NCBI GenBank assembly: GCA_028023455.1
Contig: JAQFVV010000153.1
Location: 866,001-930,000, forward strand
DNA length: 64,000 bases
DNA from: Epiperipatus broadwayi
Lineage: Eukaryota; Onychophora; Udeonychophora; Euonychophora; Peripatidae
Direction of reading: 5' to 3'
Positions 25,188-36,386 of this stretch are shown here, piece by piece. The notes below the pieces were generated by a model that was not told where the DNA came from, ran no database searches, and worked only from the letters and a program-made list of their open reading frames with translations. The stretch's first letter is position 1, and the number at the start of each line of letters is the position of its first letter. Both the position numbers and the translations under genes were made by a program.

Positions 25188-25336
25188 GGGGAAAAAAAAA
25201 AAAGAAACAAAGTTTTTAAAAAAAAAAAAAAAAAGGGGGGGATTTAAAAAAAAAAAAAAAATTTAAAGTCAAAAAATAAACCCAAAAAAACCCCTGGGGA
25301 GGGGGGGGAAAAAAAAAAGGGGGGGGTGGGGAAAAG
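25188..25336. repeat. Homopolymer-dominated A/G tract
   Basis: Successive runs of A and G (runs of up to about 17 A and 9 G) with hardly any other bases. It encodes nothing. It may be real low-complexity DNA or a region of poor sequence quality. The following text (about 25340-25440) returns to normal composition. Confidence 0.85.
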
Positions 25337-25699
25337 AGACAAAACAGAGAAGGGATAACTGGAGAGACCTTCATCCTGCAGTGGATTGATAGGTGAGAGA
25401 GATGATAAGTTCAAGTGGACAAGCTTTACAATTTTTTTAAATGTTTTTAATGGCACATTGCTTCAGCTGAAAACACTCCTGCAAAAATGAGGTGATGCTG
25501 TTTTTGAAGTAATAGTGATCAAAAGGCTGTATTAGTTAGGGCCATGGAAAAGTAGAAAGATCTTTATATACCCACTTTTGTCAATTCATGACAAATACTA
25601 GATATATCTTACTCATGAAATATTTGCATTTTTTACTAATGAAAAATCCCCAAGTGATAACTATTTAAATCCAAGATTTATTAAGTAATTGAAATTTTG

Positions 25700-26690
25700 G
25701 TGTTGTATAATTCTAAATCAGGCCCTTAGTCTAGATGAAAAGTTGCTGTTCTGCAAAGGCATCTGGATTAAGAACACATAATTTTGAAAAGAGGACACAT
25801 TTTGGGATAAAAGTTTTTCTCTTTGGAAATAAGTAAATGTTTATATTGGGGATTTTTTTTTTGTATACTGGTTTTGCAATGTATACAAATGGAAGTATTC
25901 CACTATACTTCCACTTTATCTGCTAAAATAAAAAGTGTTCTTTATTTGATGGATGGTTATTTGGGCAAAGAGTTCTATGTCATTACAGACACTTGATGCT
26001 TGTCACCAAATCTTAAGATATTAGCAACAAAAAAATAAAAGGTGTATTAGAAGAATTCAAAAGGATACACTAAAAAAGTTATTATCTAAGCTTTTCAGCA
26101 TGGAAAAATAATGGTTTTGAGAAGGCAGTCTGTACAATAAATACCATCTATGATGCTTCTCAAAAATTATAAAGATGAGGAAAAAGTGTTAGAAAATTCA
26201 TTGTACTGTTGGATTATAATAGTACCATGGGTGAAGTTAATGGATGCAATCAGAAATTGTTCTATTACCAAACAAGTAGAAATCAGCAAAGAAAGTATTA
26301 TAAAAAATTTAGACATTTCACATACCAAACATTATGGAATACATGCATTTTATGTAAAAAGCTATATTATAGTAAAGTTGAACTTTTAAAATTCAAACTG
26401 CAAATCAGTTGTAAAAATTATGCTAGTCCTACTCCCACCTACAATATAAGGAGAGCTAGTACTATCCTTTTTCCCCTTTGACTCACTACCAGACATTTTC
26501 TCCATATTATTTCTCTTAATCCTATCAAAAAAATATCTACATGACAATGCCAAGCATGTTCTTCACGAAAAAGCTTCTGTTGAAAAAAAAAACATCAAGC
26601 TACTGGTGTTGACACTGTGGCATTTGTCTTTGTGTCAACCAGTGCTTTAAAATCTGCTACACCAGGAATAATTCTTGAAGGTAATTATTG
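25700..26690 (+). pseudogene. piggyBac-type transposase relic
   Basis: Plus-strand frames, broken by several stops and frameshifts, follow the piggyBac DDD domain in order. At 25728-25762, SLDEKLLFCKG corresponds to the first catalytic Asp block. At 25957-25990, YLGKEFYVITD corresponds to the second. At 26209-26260, LDYNSTMGEVNGCNQKL corresponds to the D-Y-N-x-x-M-G-G-V-D-x-x-D-Q block with the third Asp, and continues RKYYKKFRHFTYQTLWNT as in the family. At 26598-26663, SYWC-stop-HCGICLCVNQCFKICYT matches the C-terminal cysteine-rich finger (LCVxxCFxxYHT). All three acidic positions are still readable, but no intact frame survives, so it is a dead copy. The N-terminal part before 25.7 kb and the terminal repeats were not found. 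Confidence 0.78.
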
Positions 26691-27022
26691 CTTTTATTTT
26701 ATAAATTTAGCAAAAATTATATTTATATATATATTTTTCTAATTGTTGAATTTTAACTATTGTAGAATACAGATTCCAAAAGAGAAAAGCTTGAGATGTC
26801 TCATATTATGCTATAAATAAAGTATAACTATTTTTTGAAAAGCTACATAATACCTTCATCAAAAAGGAAACCTGCTTGTCAAAGCATTATTTCTGAATAT
26901 TGATCACATATCAGAAAAGAAGATAATCCATATGATTTTTTTTACAATACAACACTTTGAGATTTTGTGTATTTCATAAAAATATTAGTATAAGTTATAT
27001 AGATAAACAATAAAGTTGAAAT

Positions 27023-27060
<38 letters not shown>
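26691..27060. other. AT-rich DNA ending in (AT)n
   Basis: No gene. From about 27028 a pure AT dinucleotide run leads into the palindrome at 27061. Confidence 0.5.
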
Positions 27061-27062
<2 letters not shown>

Positions 27063-27070
27063 TACAATTA

Positions 27071-27106
<36 letters not shown>

Positions 27107-27116
27107 TAATTGTAGG
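27061..27116. repeat. Perfect TA-centred palindrome, 56 bp
   Basis: CCTACAATTAG, then (TA)n, then CTAATTGTAGG, an exact dyad. A (TA)n run also lies outside its left end. Same architecture as the palindromes at 57.48-57.59 kb. Confidence 0.93.
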
Positions 27117-28685
27117 ATGTTTTCCATTTTAGGTTAGATGATACAAATGAAGCTTGAAATTCATTCAGAGATAAACTACAGAATTGTAAAATCAGAAAAA
27201 TCTATGAATTTAAATTTGAATTTCTTTAGATTGTTCATTGTTTTTTAATTGTAAATTTGTAAATAAAAATATATTATTGTAATTTTTAATATTTCATTTT
27301 TTATGACTAATTTTCCTCAATTTACCACAGATACACAATAAAATAGATTTCAATATGCATACGTTTTTTAATGATACTTAAAAGTCAAAAATCTTTTTTT
27401 TATTATCAATATGTACATAATAAAAAATGCTCAAAAGAAAATCTCATAATTTGTGATCAAATATACTTTATAAAAGACATGCATAATTCAAAAGTTAATT
27501 TTAAAAAAAGAATTAGTCTATAATTTATTATAATAATTGTAGTAATAAAAAAAAGTATATGATTTTAAGAAAGTTAAAATGATTAGATCGTTCTTATTTT
27601 TATTAAATCTATTTTTAAAATATATCTTACTATTAAATACTAGGGTATGTTTCTAAAGAAAATATATTAAACTTTAATATTATGAAGGATCTGCTAAGCT
27701 TAAGATATAGATTCAATTCTGGGCTGATAAATATAAATTGCTTTTTATAATTATCCAGCATAGAACTTTTTTTTTGTCTGTATATATCTAACCTAAATAA
27801 TTAATATATTTAACTATTCTTGGATAAAAAAAAACTTTAGCACTGTTCAAACCACTTTTTTTTTTCATATCATTTACCATGATATAGTTTTAAAATATCA
27901 TTTACCATCATATAGTTATAAAATTATCCCTAAAATGAAATACTAAAGCTAAAAATGTTGGAATTATATAAAAAAATTGATAAATAATGAAAAGATGGCT
28001 ACAGCCAAGAGTTGTTTCAAGATCTTTTAAGGTAATGTTTGCTTAATGGGGGCACAAAAATTAATATCACAATAATTTTATGTATCAGAAACATTCTTCC
28101 AATATTTTTGTTCTTTTTATGTCAAAATGTCTCTTGAATATTCAAAATGGCAGCATTTAAAAGAACATTTAAACTTTAATAAATATAAATACACTTTGAA
28201 CTGGAATCTCTTCAATTGTCAACAGATTCCGAACTGCTGGTAGGTCAATATTTCTCTTGTAAAAGTGGAATTTGGAAATCTCTGATTTATATGGTTGTGG
28301 TATAATTAATGAAATTAATAATCTCTCTAGAGAATTTATCTCTGACATTTATTAAATAATTTTATAGTTTTATTCATAAAAATATAGAATTCATCCTTGA
28401 AACAGGCAACATAAGATTTATTTTTACTACATTAAGTTTGTTTTTAGTTATTATGCTAATTTTTTTTTTCATTTTTTTTTTCTAATGTAAAGTCTTCATT
28501 GAGTTTTTTTTTCCTATGTTGACATGGACATCATATTGTTTTAAATTGGAATTTATTTAATGTTTTTAAATATTTGGTTCATTTTACTGCTTTACTGACT
28601 TCCTCAAGTAAACTCATTGACGGCTTTCACCCACTTTAAATCCACCAGTTTTTACATTACCATAGTTTTTTTATGCTTATTTTAA
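27117..28685. other. AT-rich DNA without recognisable genes
   Basis: A near-duplicate of about 22 bases, ATATCATTTACCATxATATAGTT-like, occurs at about 27868 and 27896. No gene-like signal. Confidence 0.45.
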
Positions 28686-28797
28686 AGCTGATGTGATGTG
28701 ATGTGATCTATTTGGCTTCTCCTTAAACGAAGTCAAGAATATCTCAGCAATTATGCCCAGATAAACCTGTTAAACACTTTATTTTCCAATTCCCACT

Positions 28798-31170
28798 CTA
28801 AGTCTTCCCATATTCTGCCCCATTCCATTTCCACAACATAATCCTTGTCAACTCTATGGCCTTTATATCTAAATCCCCCTTATCTTTTTACAAACACAGC
28901 ATAAAAACTAATAACTCACTTTCTGTATGGTCACTTTGTTCATACCTATTCTCGCATAACTTTATTATCTGTACCTTTTCTGCTTTCAAGCATTTACATT
29001 CAATCAACAGATGCCTAATATTTTCTATACCTTCCTTACACAATTTGCATACTAAATCACCCATAGTTTTCCATTTACATGTATATTCTCTTGTTACTAA
29101 AGATCCCATTTGAGCCTTAAACAATATCTATTATCATAAATTAACTTGCATCCAATATTCCGTTTACTTCTATAGATATTTAGACTCTTCTTACCCTCCA
29201 TATTAGTTCTCCAACTCCCTATTTTTTATTAATGCTTCTATTCTTTTATCCCATTCCTTACCACTATAATACTCAACAATCCTCCTAACACAATCATCCC
29301 ACCTTTTATACAAGTATACTGATATAAATTCTTTATCCAAATCTTTTGCATACCGCATTACCTTTCTCACCCATCTTGTTAATTACCCTTTACTCATAAC
29401 CCAATTAAACACTATTTTGTCTATTCTTTTGCTATCCATAAACTGCAACCTACCAAACATTTTCATTTTACTTTTTGCATTTCTCATATAAAAACTTGAC
29501 CACATCATTTCTCCTCGAATTGCCTCCTTTGCTGTCCACATCTTTGCATCTAATGCATGTCTTCCTACTTCCCTTTGTACTTTCTCTAAATAATCTAAAA
29601 CCCTTTTACTAACACATAATGCATCATTACCATATGTTAACCCTGCTACTTCAACTCTCTTCCATACAATTCTGGCTACATCATATTTATTATATGAAAA
29701 TACTGCTAGTTTCTTTACCAAACCCTTTCTTTTCTTTGCTTCATTTACCAATTTTTTCTCCCATTCATCCAAGCAATTTTCCTGATTACATAAAATGATT
29801 CCCAAATACCTATATCTATCCACCACACTTAACTTTATATCTCCCAATAAAAATTCTACATCTTCTCTTTCCCCAGTATTAACCATCATTATATCTGATT
29901 TTTCTTCACTAAATTTAATCCCCATCTCTTTACCCACCTTTGCACATGTCCTCAACATAATTTCCATATCTACTCTTTTTTCTGCACATAAAAAGATATC
30001 ATCCACAAAAAAGACCCAACAAAGTATATACTTCTTTGCCACCTATTAATGGTATCTCTACCCCTCTTCCTAGTCTTTCTATTGCTTTCTCCATTTCACT
30101 CAAAAACAATAAAAACAAAATAGGTGACATAGGGCAACTTTGCCTTAATCCCACCCCATTTTTAACCCTAATTGGTAAGTATAATAATTATTTTCATATA
30201 ATTTCTTAATAATATTTACTAAAGCTTCATCCATTCCTATCCATTCCCAAATTTGCTAACCTTACCCATAATCTATTTCTATTTACTCTATTGTATGCTT
30301 TCTCTAATCTATAAAATTCATATATAATGATTTACCTGAATTCCTACTCATCTCCATAAGTTGTGTAACTACAAACAAACTATCTCCTATATGCCTATCT
30401 GACCTAAAACCTCCTTGCATTCCCCCCCTACCTTATTCTCTTCCATACATTTTACAACTCTTCCAGCTACCATATATGAGAAAACTTTATATAAAACTGA
30501 TGTTACCACTAACAGTCTATAATTATTTAACTTTCTATGATCCTTACCCTTTCCTTTAAATAATAATCTTATTCTTGTATTACTCCAACTACCAGGAAAT
30601 ACTCTCTTCTGTGCCATCTTATTAAAACATGATAATAACTTTGCTTTTGCTCTATGCCCTAAATTCAATACCATATATGCTGCCCATCCATCTAAACCTC
30701 TTGCCTTTCCACTTTTCAATCTCTTTCCTGCCTCATTCAGTTCATTTTTTGAGAGCCTAATATTCCCATTACTAATTGCTTTCATGTTTTCTATCACTAA
30801 TTCCTTCACATCTAACATCTTTTCTATATCCATTACATATCTATTTAAGATTCTCTCTATCTCTTCTCTAGAGTTACACTTTATTCTCTCATCATCTATT
30901 AATACTATCTCTCTTTCCCCTACATTTCTCTTTTTAATGTAATTCCAAATTTTTTTACTCCCATCTCTTCCACTTTTATTAATATCCACCAACAATTTAC
31001 TATTCAACTTCATCCTCTCTATATAATTATCTATTTTAGCCAACTTTTTCTTTTCTAAGTACTTTCCCCATTTAGCATTAATATCGTTTTCACTTTCTTT
31101 GTTCTTAATAGCAACACTTATATTCTCTGCATGCTTCTTTCTTGTCTTTTACACTTTTACTAACTCTCAT
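28798..31170 (-). pseudogene. LINE B reverse transcriptase, frameshifted
   Basis: Starts at an ATG (31170) that overlaps the EN stop as ATGA, exactly as in copy A. The N-terminal linker is rich in Lys and Glu; the RT fingers begin with RLLFKGKGKDHRKLNNYRLL at about 30.5 kb. The open segment 30387-31043 ends by frameshift at the GFRSD block. The palm continues in other frames, and 29383-30042 restarts just before the catalytic box, which reads FVDDIFL rather than the usual FADD: both Asp remain but Ala is Val. The thumb includes RYRYLGIILCNQENCL and VQREVGRHALDAKMW. The C-terminal zinc motif (CKLCKEGIENIRHLLIEC) lies in 28888-29124, and the end is a TAG at 28798. A dead copy. Confidence 0.88.
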
Positions 31171-31957
31171 TTTTTATTACTTTTATTCTTCTGCATATTC
31201 TCAACTAAAACCCTATTTGCAATTTTTTCTATTTTACCACACCAGTCCTTATACTCATTCCCAACCAACTGCTCCATGGTTTCTTCAACTTTTATTTTAT
31301 ACTCTTCCAACTTATTCTTATCATTCACTCTCCATCCACATTTTTCACTGTTGCTTCTACCTTTACTTCTATCCTCCATCACATTACTAACCATTTCTAT
31401 TACAGTAAAGTTGTGATCACTATTACATACTCTCTCTTCATTATGAAACACCTTAATTTTCTGTATTTTATTCATTCCCTCTTTCTCTACCAATACATAA
31501 TCTATTGTGTGAAATACATTATTCCTAGACCACATGTATTGTCCCTCATACATATTTGATAAATTCCCAATGCTCAAATTTACTCTTTGACAAAATTCCT
31601 TCAAAAACTGACCATTTTTATTATCTATATCATCAATTTCTTCAATATGTTCATTCATATCTCCTATAACCATTATTCTCTTCCCTTTTCTTTAAAACTC
31701 TGTATATTCTTAACTAGGCATTCGTATATACTATTCCACTCCATTACAGTTTGACTATCTCCAGTGGCTATATACACTACAACCACCATCCATTTTTTTC
31801 TACCCAATTTTATTTTACACCACGGATGCTCTTGACTTCTAACAATATTTAAATATTTTTTATATATAACAACTATACCACCACCCCTTTTTTCTTTTTC
31901 TTTTCCGTTTATACCCTGCCATACCATCTCTTCCAAAATAGGTTCTTCTTCTCTTAG
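31167..31957 (-). pseudogene. LINE B endonuclease, 5'-truncated
   Basis: Begins inside the APE-type endonuclease after the truncation point. The catalytic landmarks present are RGGGIVV, GDMNEHI (Asp and Asn of the G-D-x-N block), TIDYVLV (active-site Asp intact, unlike copy A) and CNSDHNFTV (S-D-H). One frameshift at about 31673 separates the first and second parts. The frame ends KSNKK followed by TGA at 31169-31167, overlapping the RT ATG. Confidence 0.88.
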
Positions 31958-32063
31958 CTGATGTGATGTGATGTGATGTATTTGGCTTCTCCTTAAACAA
32001 AGTCAAAAATAGCAATTATGCCAAGATAAACCTGTTAGCCATTTTATTCTCCATTCCCCACTC
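31958..32063 (-). repeat. LINE A 3' UTR and TGATG microsatellite tail
   Basis: A UTR of about 80 bases follows the RT stop at 32064 and then ends in three to four 5-base units (ACATC on the element strand, GATGT on the plus strand). Copy B has the same tail at 28686-28708. Simple-repeat tails instead of poly-A are usual in CR1-type LINEs. The tail abuts copy B at 31957/31958, with AG as junction microhomology. Confidence 0.88.
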
Positions 32064-34469
32064 TTATGTCTTCCCATATTCTGCCCCATCCCATTTCCAC
32101 AACATAATCTTTATCAACTCTATGGGCTTTATATCTAAATCCCTCTTATCTCTTTGCAAACCCAACATAAAAACTAATAACTCATTTTCTGTATAGTCAC
32201 TTTGTTCACGTCTATTCTCCCATAACTTTATTATCTGTATGTTTTCTGCTTTCAAGCATTTACATTCAATCAACAGATGCCTAATATTTTCTATACCTTC
32301 CTTACAAAATTTGCACACTATATTATCCATAGTTTTCCATTGACGTGTATATTCTCTTGTTGCTAAAGATCCCATTTGAGCCTTAAATAATAAACTACTT
32401 TCCTTACTATTATCATAAATTAACTTGCATCCAATATTCCATTTACTTCTATATATATTTAAACTCTTCTTACCCTCCATACTAGTTCTCCATCTCTCCA
32501 ACTCCCTATTTTTTATTAATGCTTCTATTCTTTTATCCCATTCCTTACCACTATAACACTCAACAATCCTCCTAACACAATCATCCCACCTTTTATACAA
32601 GTATATCGATATAAATTTTTTATCCAAATCTTTTTCATACCACATTACCTTTCTCACCCATCTTGTTACCTGCCCTTTATTCATAACCCAATTAAACACT
32701 ATTTTGGCTATTCGTTTGCTATCCATAAACTGCAACCTACCAAACATTTTCATTTTACTTTTTGCATCTCTCATATAGAAACTTGACCATCCCATTTCTC
32801 CTTGAATTGCCTCCTTTGCTGTCCACATCTCTGCATCTAATGCATGTCTTCCTACTTCCCTTTGTACTTTCTCTAAATAATCTAAAACCCTTTTACTAAC
32901 ACATAATGCATCATTACCATATGTTAACCCTGCTACTGCAACTCCCTTCCATACAATTCTAGCTACATCATATTTATTATATGAAAATACTGTTAGTTTC
33001 TTTACCAAACCTTTTCTTTTCTTTGCTTCATTTACCAATTTTTTCTCCCATTCAACCAAGCAATTTTCCTGATTACATAAGATGATTCCCAAATACTTAT
33101 ATCTATCCACCACACTTAACTTTATATCCCCCAATAAAAAAACTACATCCTCTCTTTCCCCAGTATTAACCATCATTATATTTGCTTTTTCTTCACTAAA
33201 TTTAATCCCAATCTCTTTACCCATCCTTACACATGTCCTCAACATAATATCCATATCTTCTCTTCTTTTTGCACATAAAAGATGTCATCTGCAAAAAAAA
33301 GACCCGACAAAGTATATACTCCTTTGCCACCTATTAATGGTATCTCTACCCCCTCTTCCTAGTCTTTCTATTGCTTTTTCCATTTCACTCAAAAACTACA
33401 AAAAACAAATCGGTGACATAGGGCATCCTTGCCTTAATCCCACTCCATTTTTAACTTTAACTGATTCTATATCCCCTAATTGGTAAGTATAATAATTATT
33501 TTCATATAATTTCTTAATAATATTTACTAAAGCTTCATCCATTCCCAAATTTTCTAATCTTACCCATAATCTATTTCTATTTACTCTATCATATGCTTTC
33601 TCTATATCTATAAAACTCGTATATAATGATCTACCTGAATTCCTACTCATCTCCATAAGTTGTGTAACTACAAACAAACTATCTCCTATATGCCTATCTG
33701 ACCTAAAACCTCCTTGCATTTCCCCCACTACATTATTCTCTTCCATCCATTTTACAACTCTTCCAGCTACCATATATGTAAAAACTTTATATAAAACTGA
33801 TGTTACCGCTATCGGTCTATACTTATTTAACTTTCTATGATCCTTACCCTTTCCTTTAAATAATAATCTTATTCTTGTATTACTCCAACTACCCGGAAAA
33901 ACTGTCTTCTGTGCCATCTTATTAAAACATGATAATAACTTTGCTTTTGCTCTATGCTCTAAATTTATTACCATCTCTGCTTCCCATCCATCTAAACCTC
34001 TCACCTTTTCACTTTTCAATCTCTTTCCTGCCTCATTCAATTCATTTTTTGTGAACCTAATATTCCCACTACTAACTGCTTTCATGTTTTCTATCACTAA
34101 TTTCTTCACATCTAACATCTTTTCTATATCCATTACATATCTATTTAAGAGTTTTTCTAGCTCGCCTCTAGAGCTACATTCTATTCCCTCATCATCTATT
34201 AATACTATCTTTCTTTCCCTTACATTTCTCCTTTTAATGTAATTCCAAAATTTTTTACTCCCATCTCTTCCACTTTTATTAATATCCTCCAACAATTTAT
34301 TATTTAACTTCATCCTCTCTCTATAATTATTCATTTTAGTTAGCTTCTTCTTTTCTAGGTACTTTCCCCATTTAGAATTAATATCATTTTCACTTTTTTT
34401 ATTCTTAATAGCACACTTATATTCTCTGCATGCTTTTTTCCTCTCTTTTACACTTTTACTAACTCTCAT
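32064..34469 (-). pseudogene. LINE A reverse transcriptase
   Basis: Starts at ATG 34469, overlapping the EN stop by ATGA; an in-frame TAA lies two codons upstream, so the frame cannot be read through from EN without a shift. The first 357 codons are open (34469-33396). They contain the linker, RLLFKGKGKDHRKLNKYRPI, MQGGFRSDRHIGDSLF, then FIDIEKAYDRVNRNRLW (first catalytic Asp) and LRQGCPMSPICF. A frameshift follows. The catalytic box FFADDIF (33281-33297) is intact, but a one-base loss next to it shifts the frame. From 33254 a 396-codon open segment holds the thumb, EVGRHALDAEMW, and the zinc motif CKFCKEGIENIRHLLIEC, ending at 32064. Two frameshifts thus stand between this copy and a functional RT. 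Confidence 0.92.
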
Positions 34470-35520
34470 TTTTTATTACTTTTATTCTTCTTCATATTCT
34501 CAACTAAAACCCTATTTGCCACTTTTTCTATTTCACTACACCAGTCCTTATACTCATCCCCAACCAACTGCTCTATGGCTTCTTCAACTTTTATTTTATA
34601 CTCTTCCAACTTATTCTTATCATTCACTCTCCATCCACATCTTTCACTATTATTTCTACCTTTATTTCTATCCTCCATCACATTACTAACCATTTTTATT
34701 ACAATAAAGTTATGATCACTATTACACACTCTCTTTACATTATCAAACACCTTAATTTTTCGTATTTTATTCATTCCCTCTTTCTCTACCAATACATAAT
34801 TTATTGTGTGAAATACATTATTCCTAGACCATGTGTATTGTCCATCATATACATTTGATAAATTCCCAATGCTTAAATTTACTCTTTGACAAAATTCTTT
34901 CAAAAACTGACCATTCTTATTATCTACATCAACAATTTCTTCAATATGCCCATTCATATCCCCTATAACCATTATTCTCTTCCTCTTTTCTTTAAAACTC
35001 TGTATATCCTTAACTAGGCATTCATATACACTATTGTTCCACTCCATTACAGTTTGACTATCTCCAGTGGTGATATACACTACAGCCACCATTCATTCTT
35101 GTCTACCCAACCTTATTTCAAACCACAAATGTTCTTGACATTTAACAGTATTTAAATTTTTTTTTGATATAACACCTATACCACCACCCCTTTTTTCTTT
35201 TTCTTTTCTGTTTATAGCCTGCCATACTACCTCTTCCAAAATAGGTTCTTCTTCTTCTCTTAGATGAGTTTCCACTACTGCTAATACCTCAAGCCCTTCA
35301 TTTTCAATTGCTTTATTTAATTCCAGCTATTTTTCTCGTCTCCTACCACCTTGCATATTCAAAAACCCAATTTTAACAATTTCTTCTTTCCTAACTACTC
35401 TTTTATAAATTCTTTTGCTTCCTTCTTCTCCATTACATTTTTAACAAACTTTCTTACCACTAATCTTACAAAACCATTCCCTCTCCACATCTACACTTAT
35501 ATCTAAATCAACCATCTTTT
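34466..35520 (-). pseudogene. LINE A APE endonuclease (start of ORF2)
   Basis: From about 35.52 kb the frame has a basic, Cys-containing lead (FCKISGKKVC, then a stop). The endonuclease proper begins IGFLNMQGG (35.37 kb) and continues VVETHL (catalytic Glu), KEKRGGGIGV, GDMNGHI (Asp/Asn), TWSRNN, TINYVLV and CNSDHNFIV (S-D-H). In the fifth block the expected Asp of I-D-Y is Asn here but Asp in copy B, which should impair nicking. Stops at about 35334 and at 35093 break the N-terminal half; 35092-34466 is open. This enzyme would nick target DNA to prime reverse transcription. Confidence 0.88.
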
Positions 35521-35639
35521 GCTTATTTCTTATATCCCTCCATTCTTCTTTTTTTTTTGATAATATTACAATTTAAAAGCCCCCCCCCCCTTTAAAGGTT
35601 TCCCGAATTATATTCTTTAAATATCAGACTCCCTAAAAC

Positions 35640-36274
35640 TTCACTTCCTTGTTTTCCTAAGTGCAAACCATCTTTTACTATACAACTCCCTCTTTCCAAT
35701 AAACCAATCCCATACATCCAAAAACACAACATTATTTCTCTCACACATTTGATTTCACTCTCTCATTTATAAAACATGCCCTATCTAAAAAATGCCTCTT
35801 ATCAAATCTTGGTAATAGTCCCACTACTCCTACTCTTGTTTTAATCTCTCTCAAATTCTTAATCAATTCTATATACTCATCCATTACTTTCTCTGATGGC
35901 TCAAACAAATTATTAGCCCCTACCATTACATATACATCTCTACTACCTTGCTTTCTTACTTTATCTGTCACATCCCTAATTTTTGCTCCAGGCAAACATA
36001 CTCTAGCATACCTGCTTCTATTTTCCCTTGCAATTATATCCCCACATTCTCCTATTAGTGAATCCCCTATCAATACTGCCTCATTATCTACTTTCTCTAC
36101 TCCATCTTTAACCTTTTCTACCACCTTCTGAATTTCTTTATCCATTTCTTCCTTATCATTTCTACTCAATAATTCCTTTATCTCCTCACACTTTATTTCT
36201 AACAGTTTTAACTTTACCAAAATCACACTTTTCTTTATGTTTGCCATAATATCATATAAATACAATTTATCCAA
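35640..36274 (-). pseudogene. LINE A coiled-coil and SGNH-esterase-like domain
   Basis: Open segment 36274-35741. Roughly the first 65 residues are Lys/Glu-rich with heptad-like spacing (KLKLLEIKCEEIKELL), suggesting a coiled coil. The SGNH hydrolase blocks follow: VLIGDSL (nucleophile Ser), CLPGAKIRDV (block II Gly) and VMVGANNLF (block III Gly/Asn). After a frameshift, VKDGLHLGKQG at about 35.65-35.68 kb supplies the Asp-x-x-His block. All catalytic blocks are therefore traceable, though not in one frame. Such domains are known in ORF1 proteins of CR1-group LINEs; their role in retrotransposition is not settled. Confidence 0.8.
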
Positions 36275-36386
36275 ACTTCAAACACTTTTTAGCAAACTTT
36301 ATTTGTACATCCTTCATTTCTACATCCTTCATTTCTTCCTCTATCTTACTTATTGTCTGGATAACCATCTCCATTGCATTACTACT

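Larger units (their letters stand above)
28686..31957 (-). mobile_element. LINE copy B, 5'-truncated
   Basis: Minus-strand non-LTR retrotransposon, by eye more than 90% identical to copy A upstream. Its 5' end falls inside the endonuclease domain, at the codons reading LREEEPILEE, and directly abuts the 3' microsatellite of copy A. Its own 3' end is a TGATG-type tail at 28686-28708, after a short 3' UTR whose text matches copy A (GTTTAAGGAGAAGCC). It carries partial EN, RT and the C-terminal zinc motif, all interrupted by frameshifts. Not autonomous. Confidence 0.93.

Noticed and set aside
25340-25400. LINE 3' coding end (text ggagagaccttcatcctgca)
   Set aside because: It recalls a LINE C-terminus, but no frame with consistent motifs could be followed on either side.
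25244-25456. Minus-strand frame rich in Phe and Pro
   Set aside because: Most of it is the homopolymer A/G block read in reverse; no start context or motif.
31099-31416. Plus-strand Ser/Leu/Phe-rich frames over the LINE
   Set aside because: They are antisense shadows of the minus-strand EN/RT coding sequence. The same applies to the plus-strand frames near 28.9, 29.8, 33.1 and 34.1 kb.
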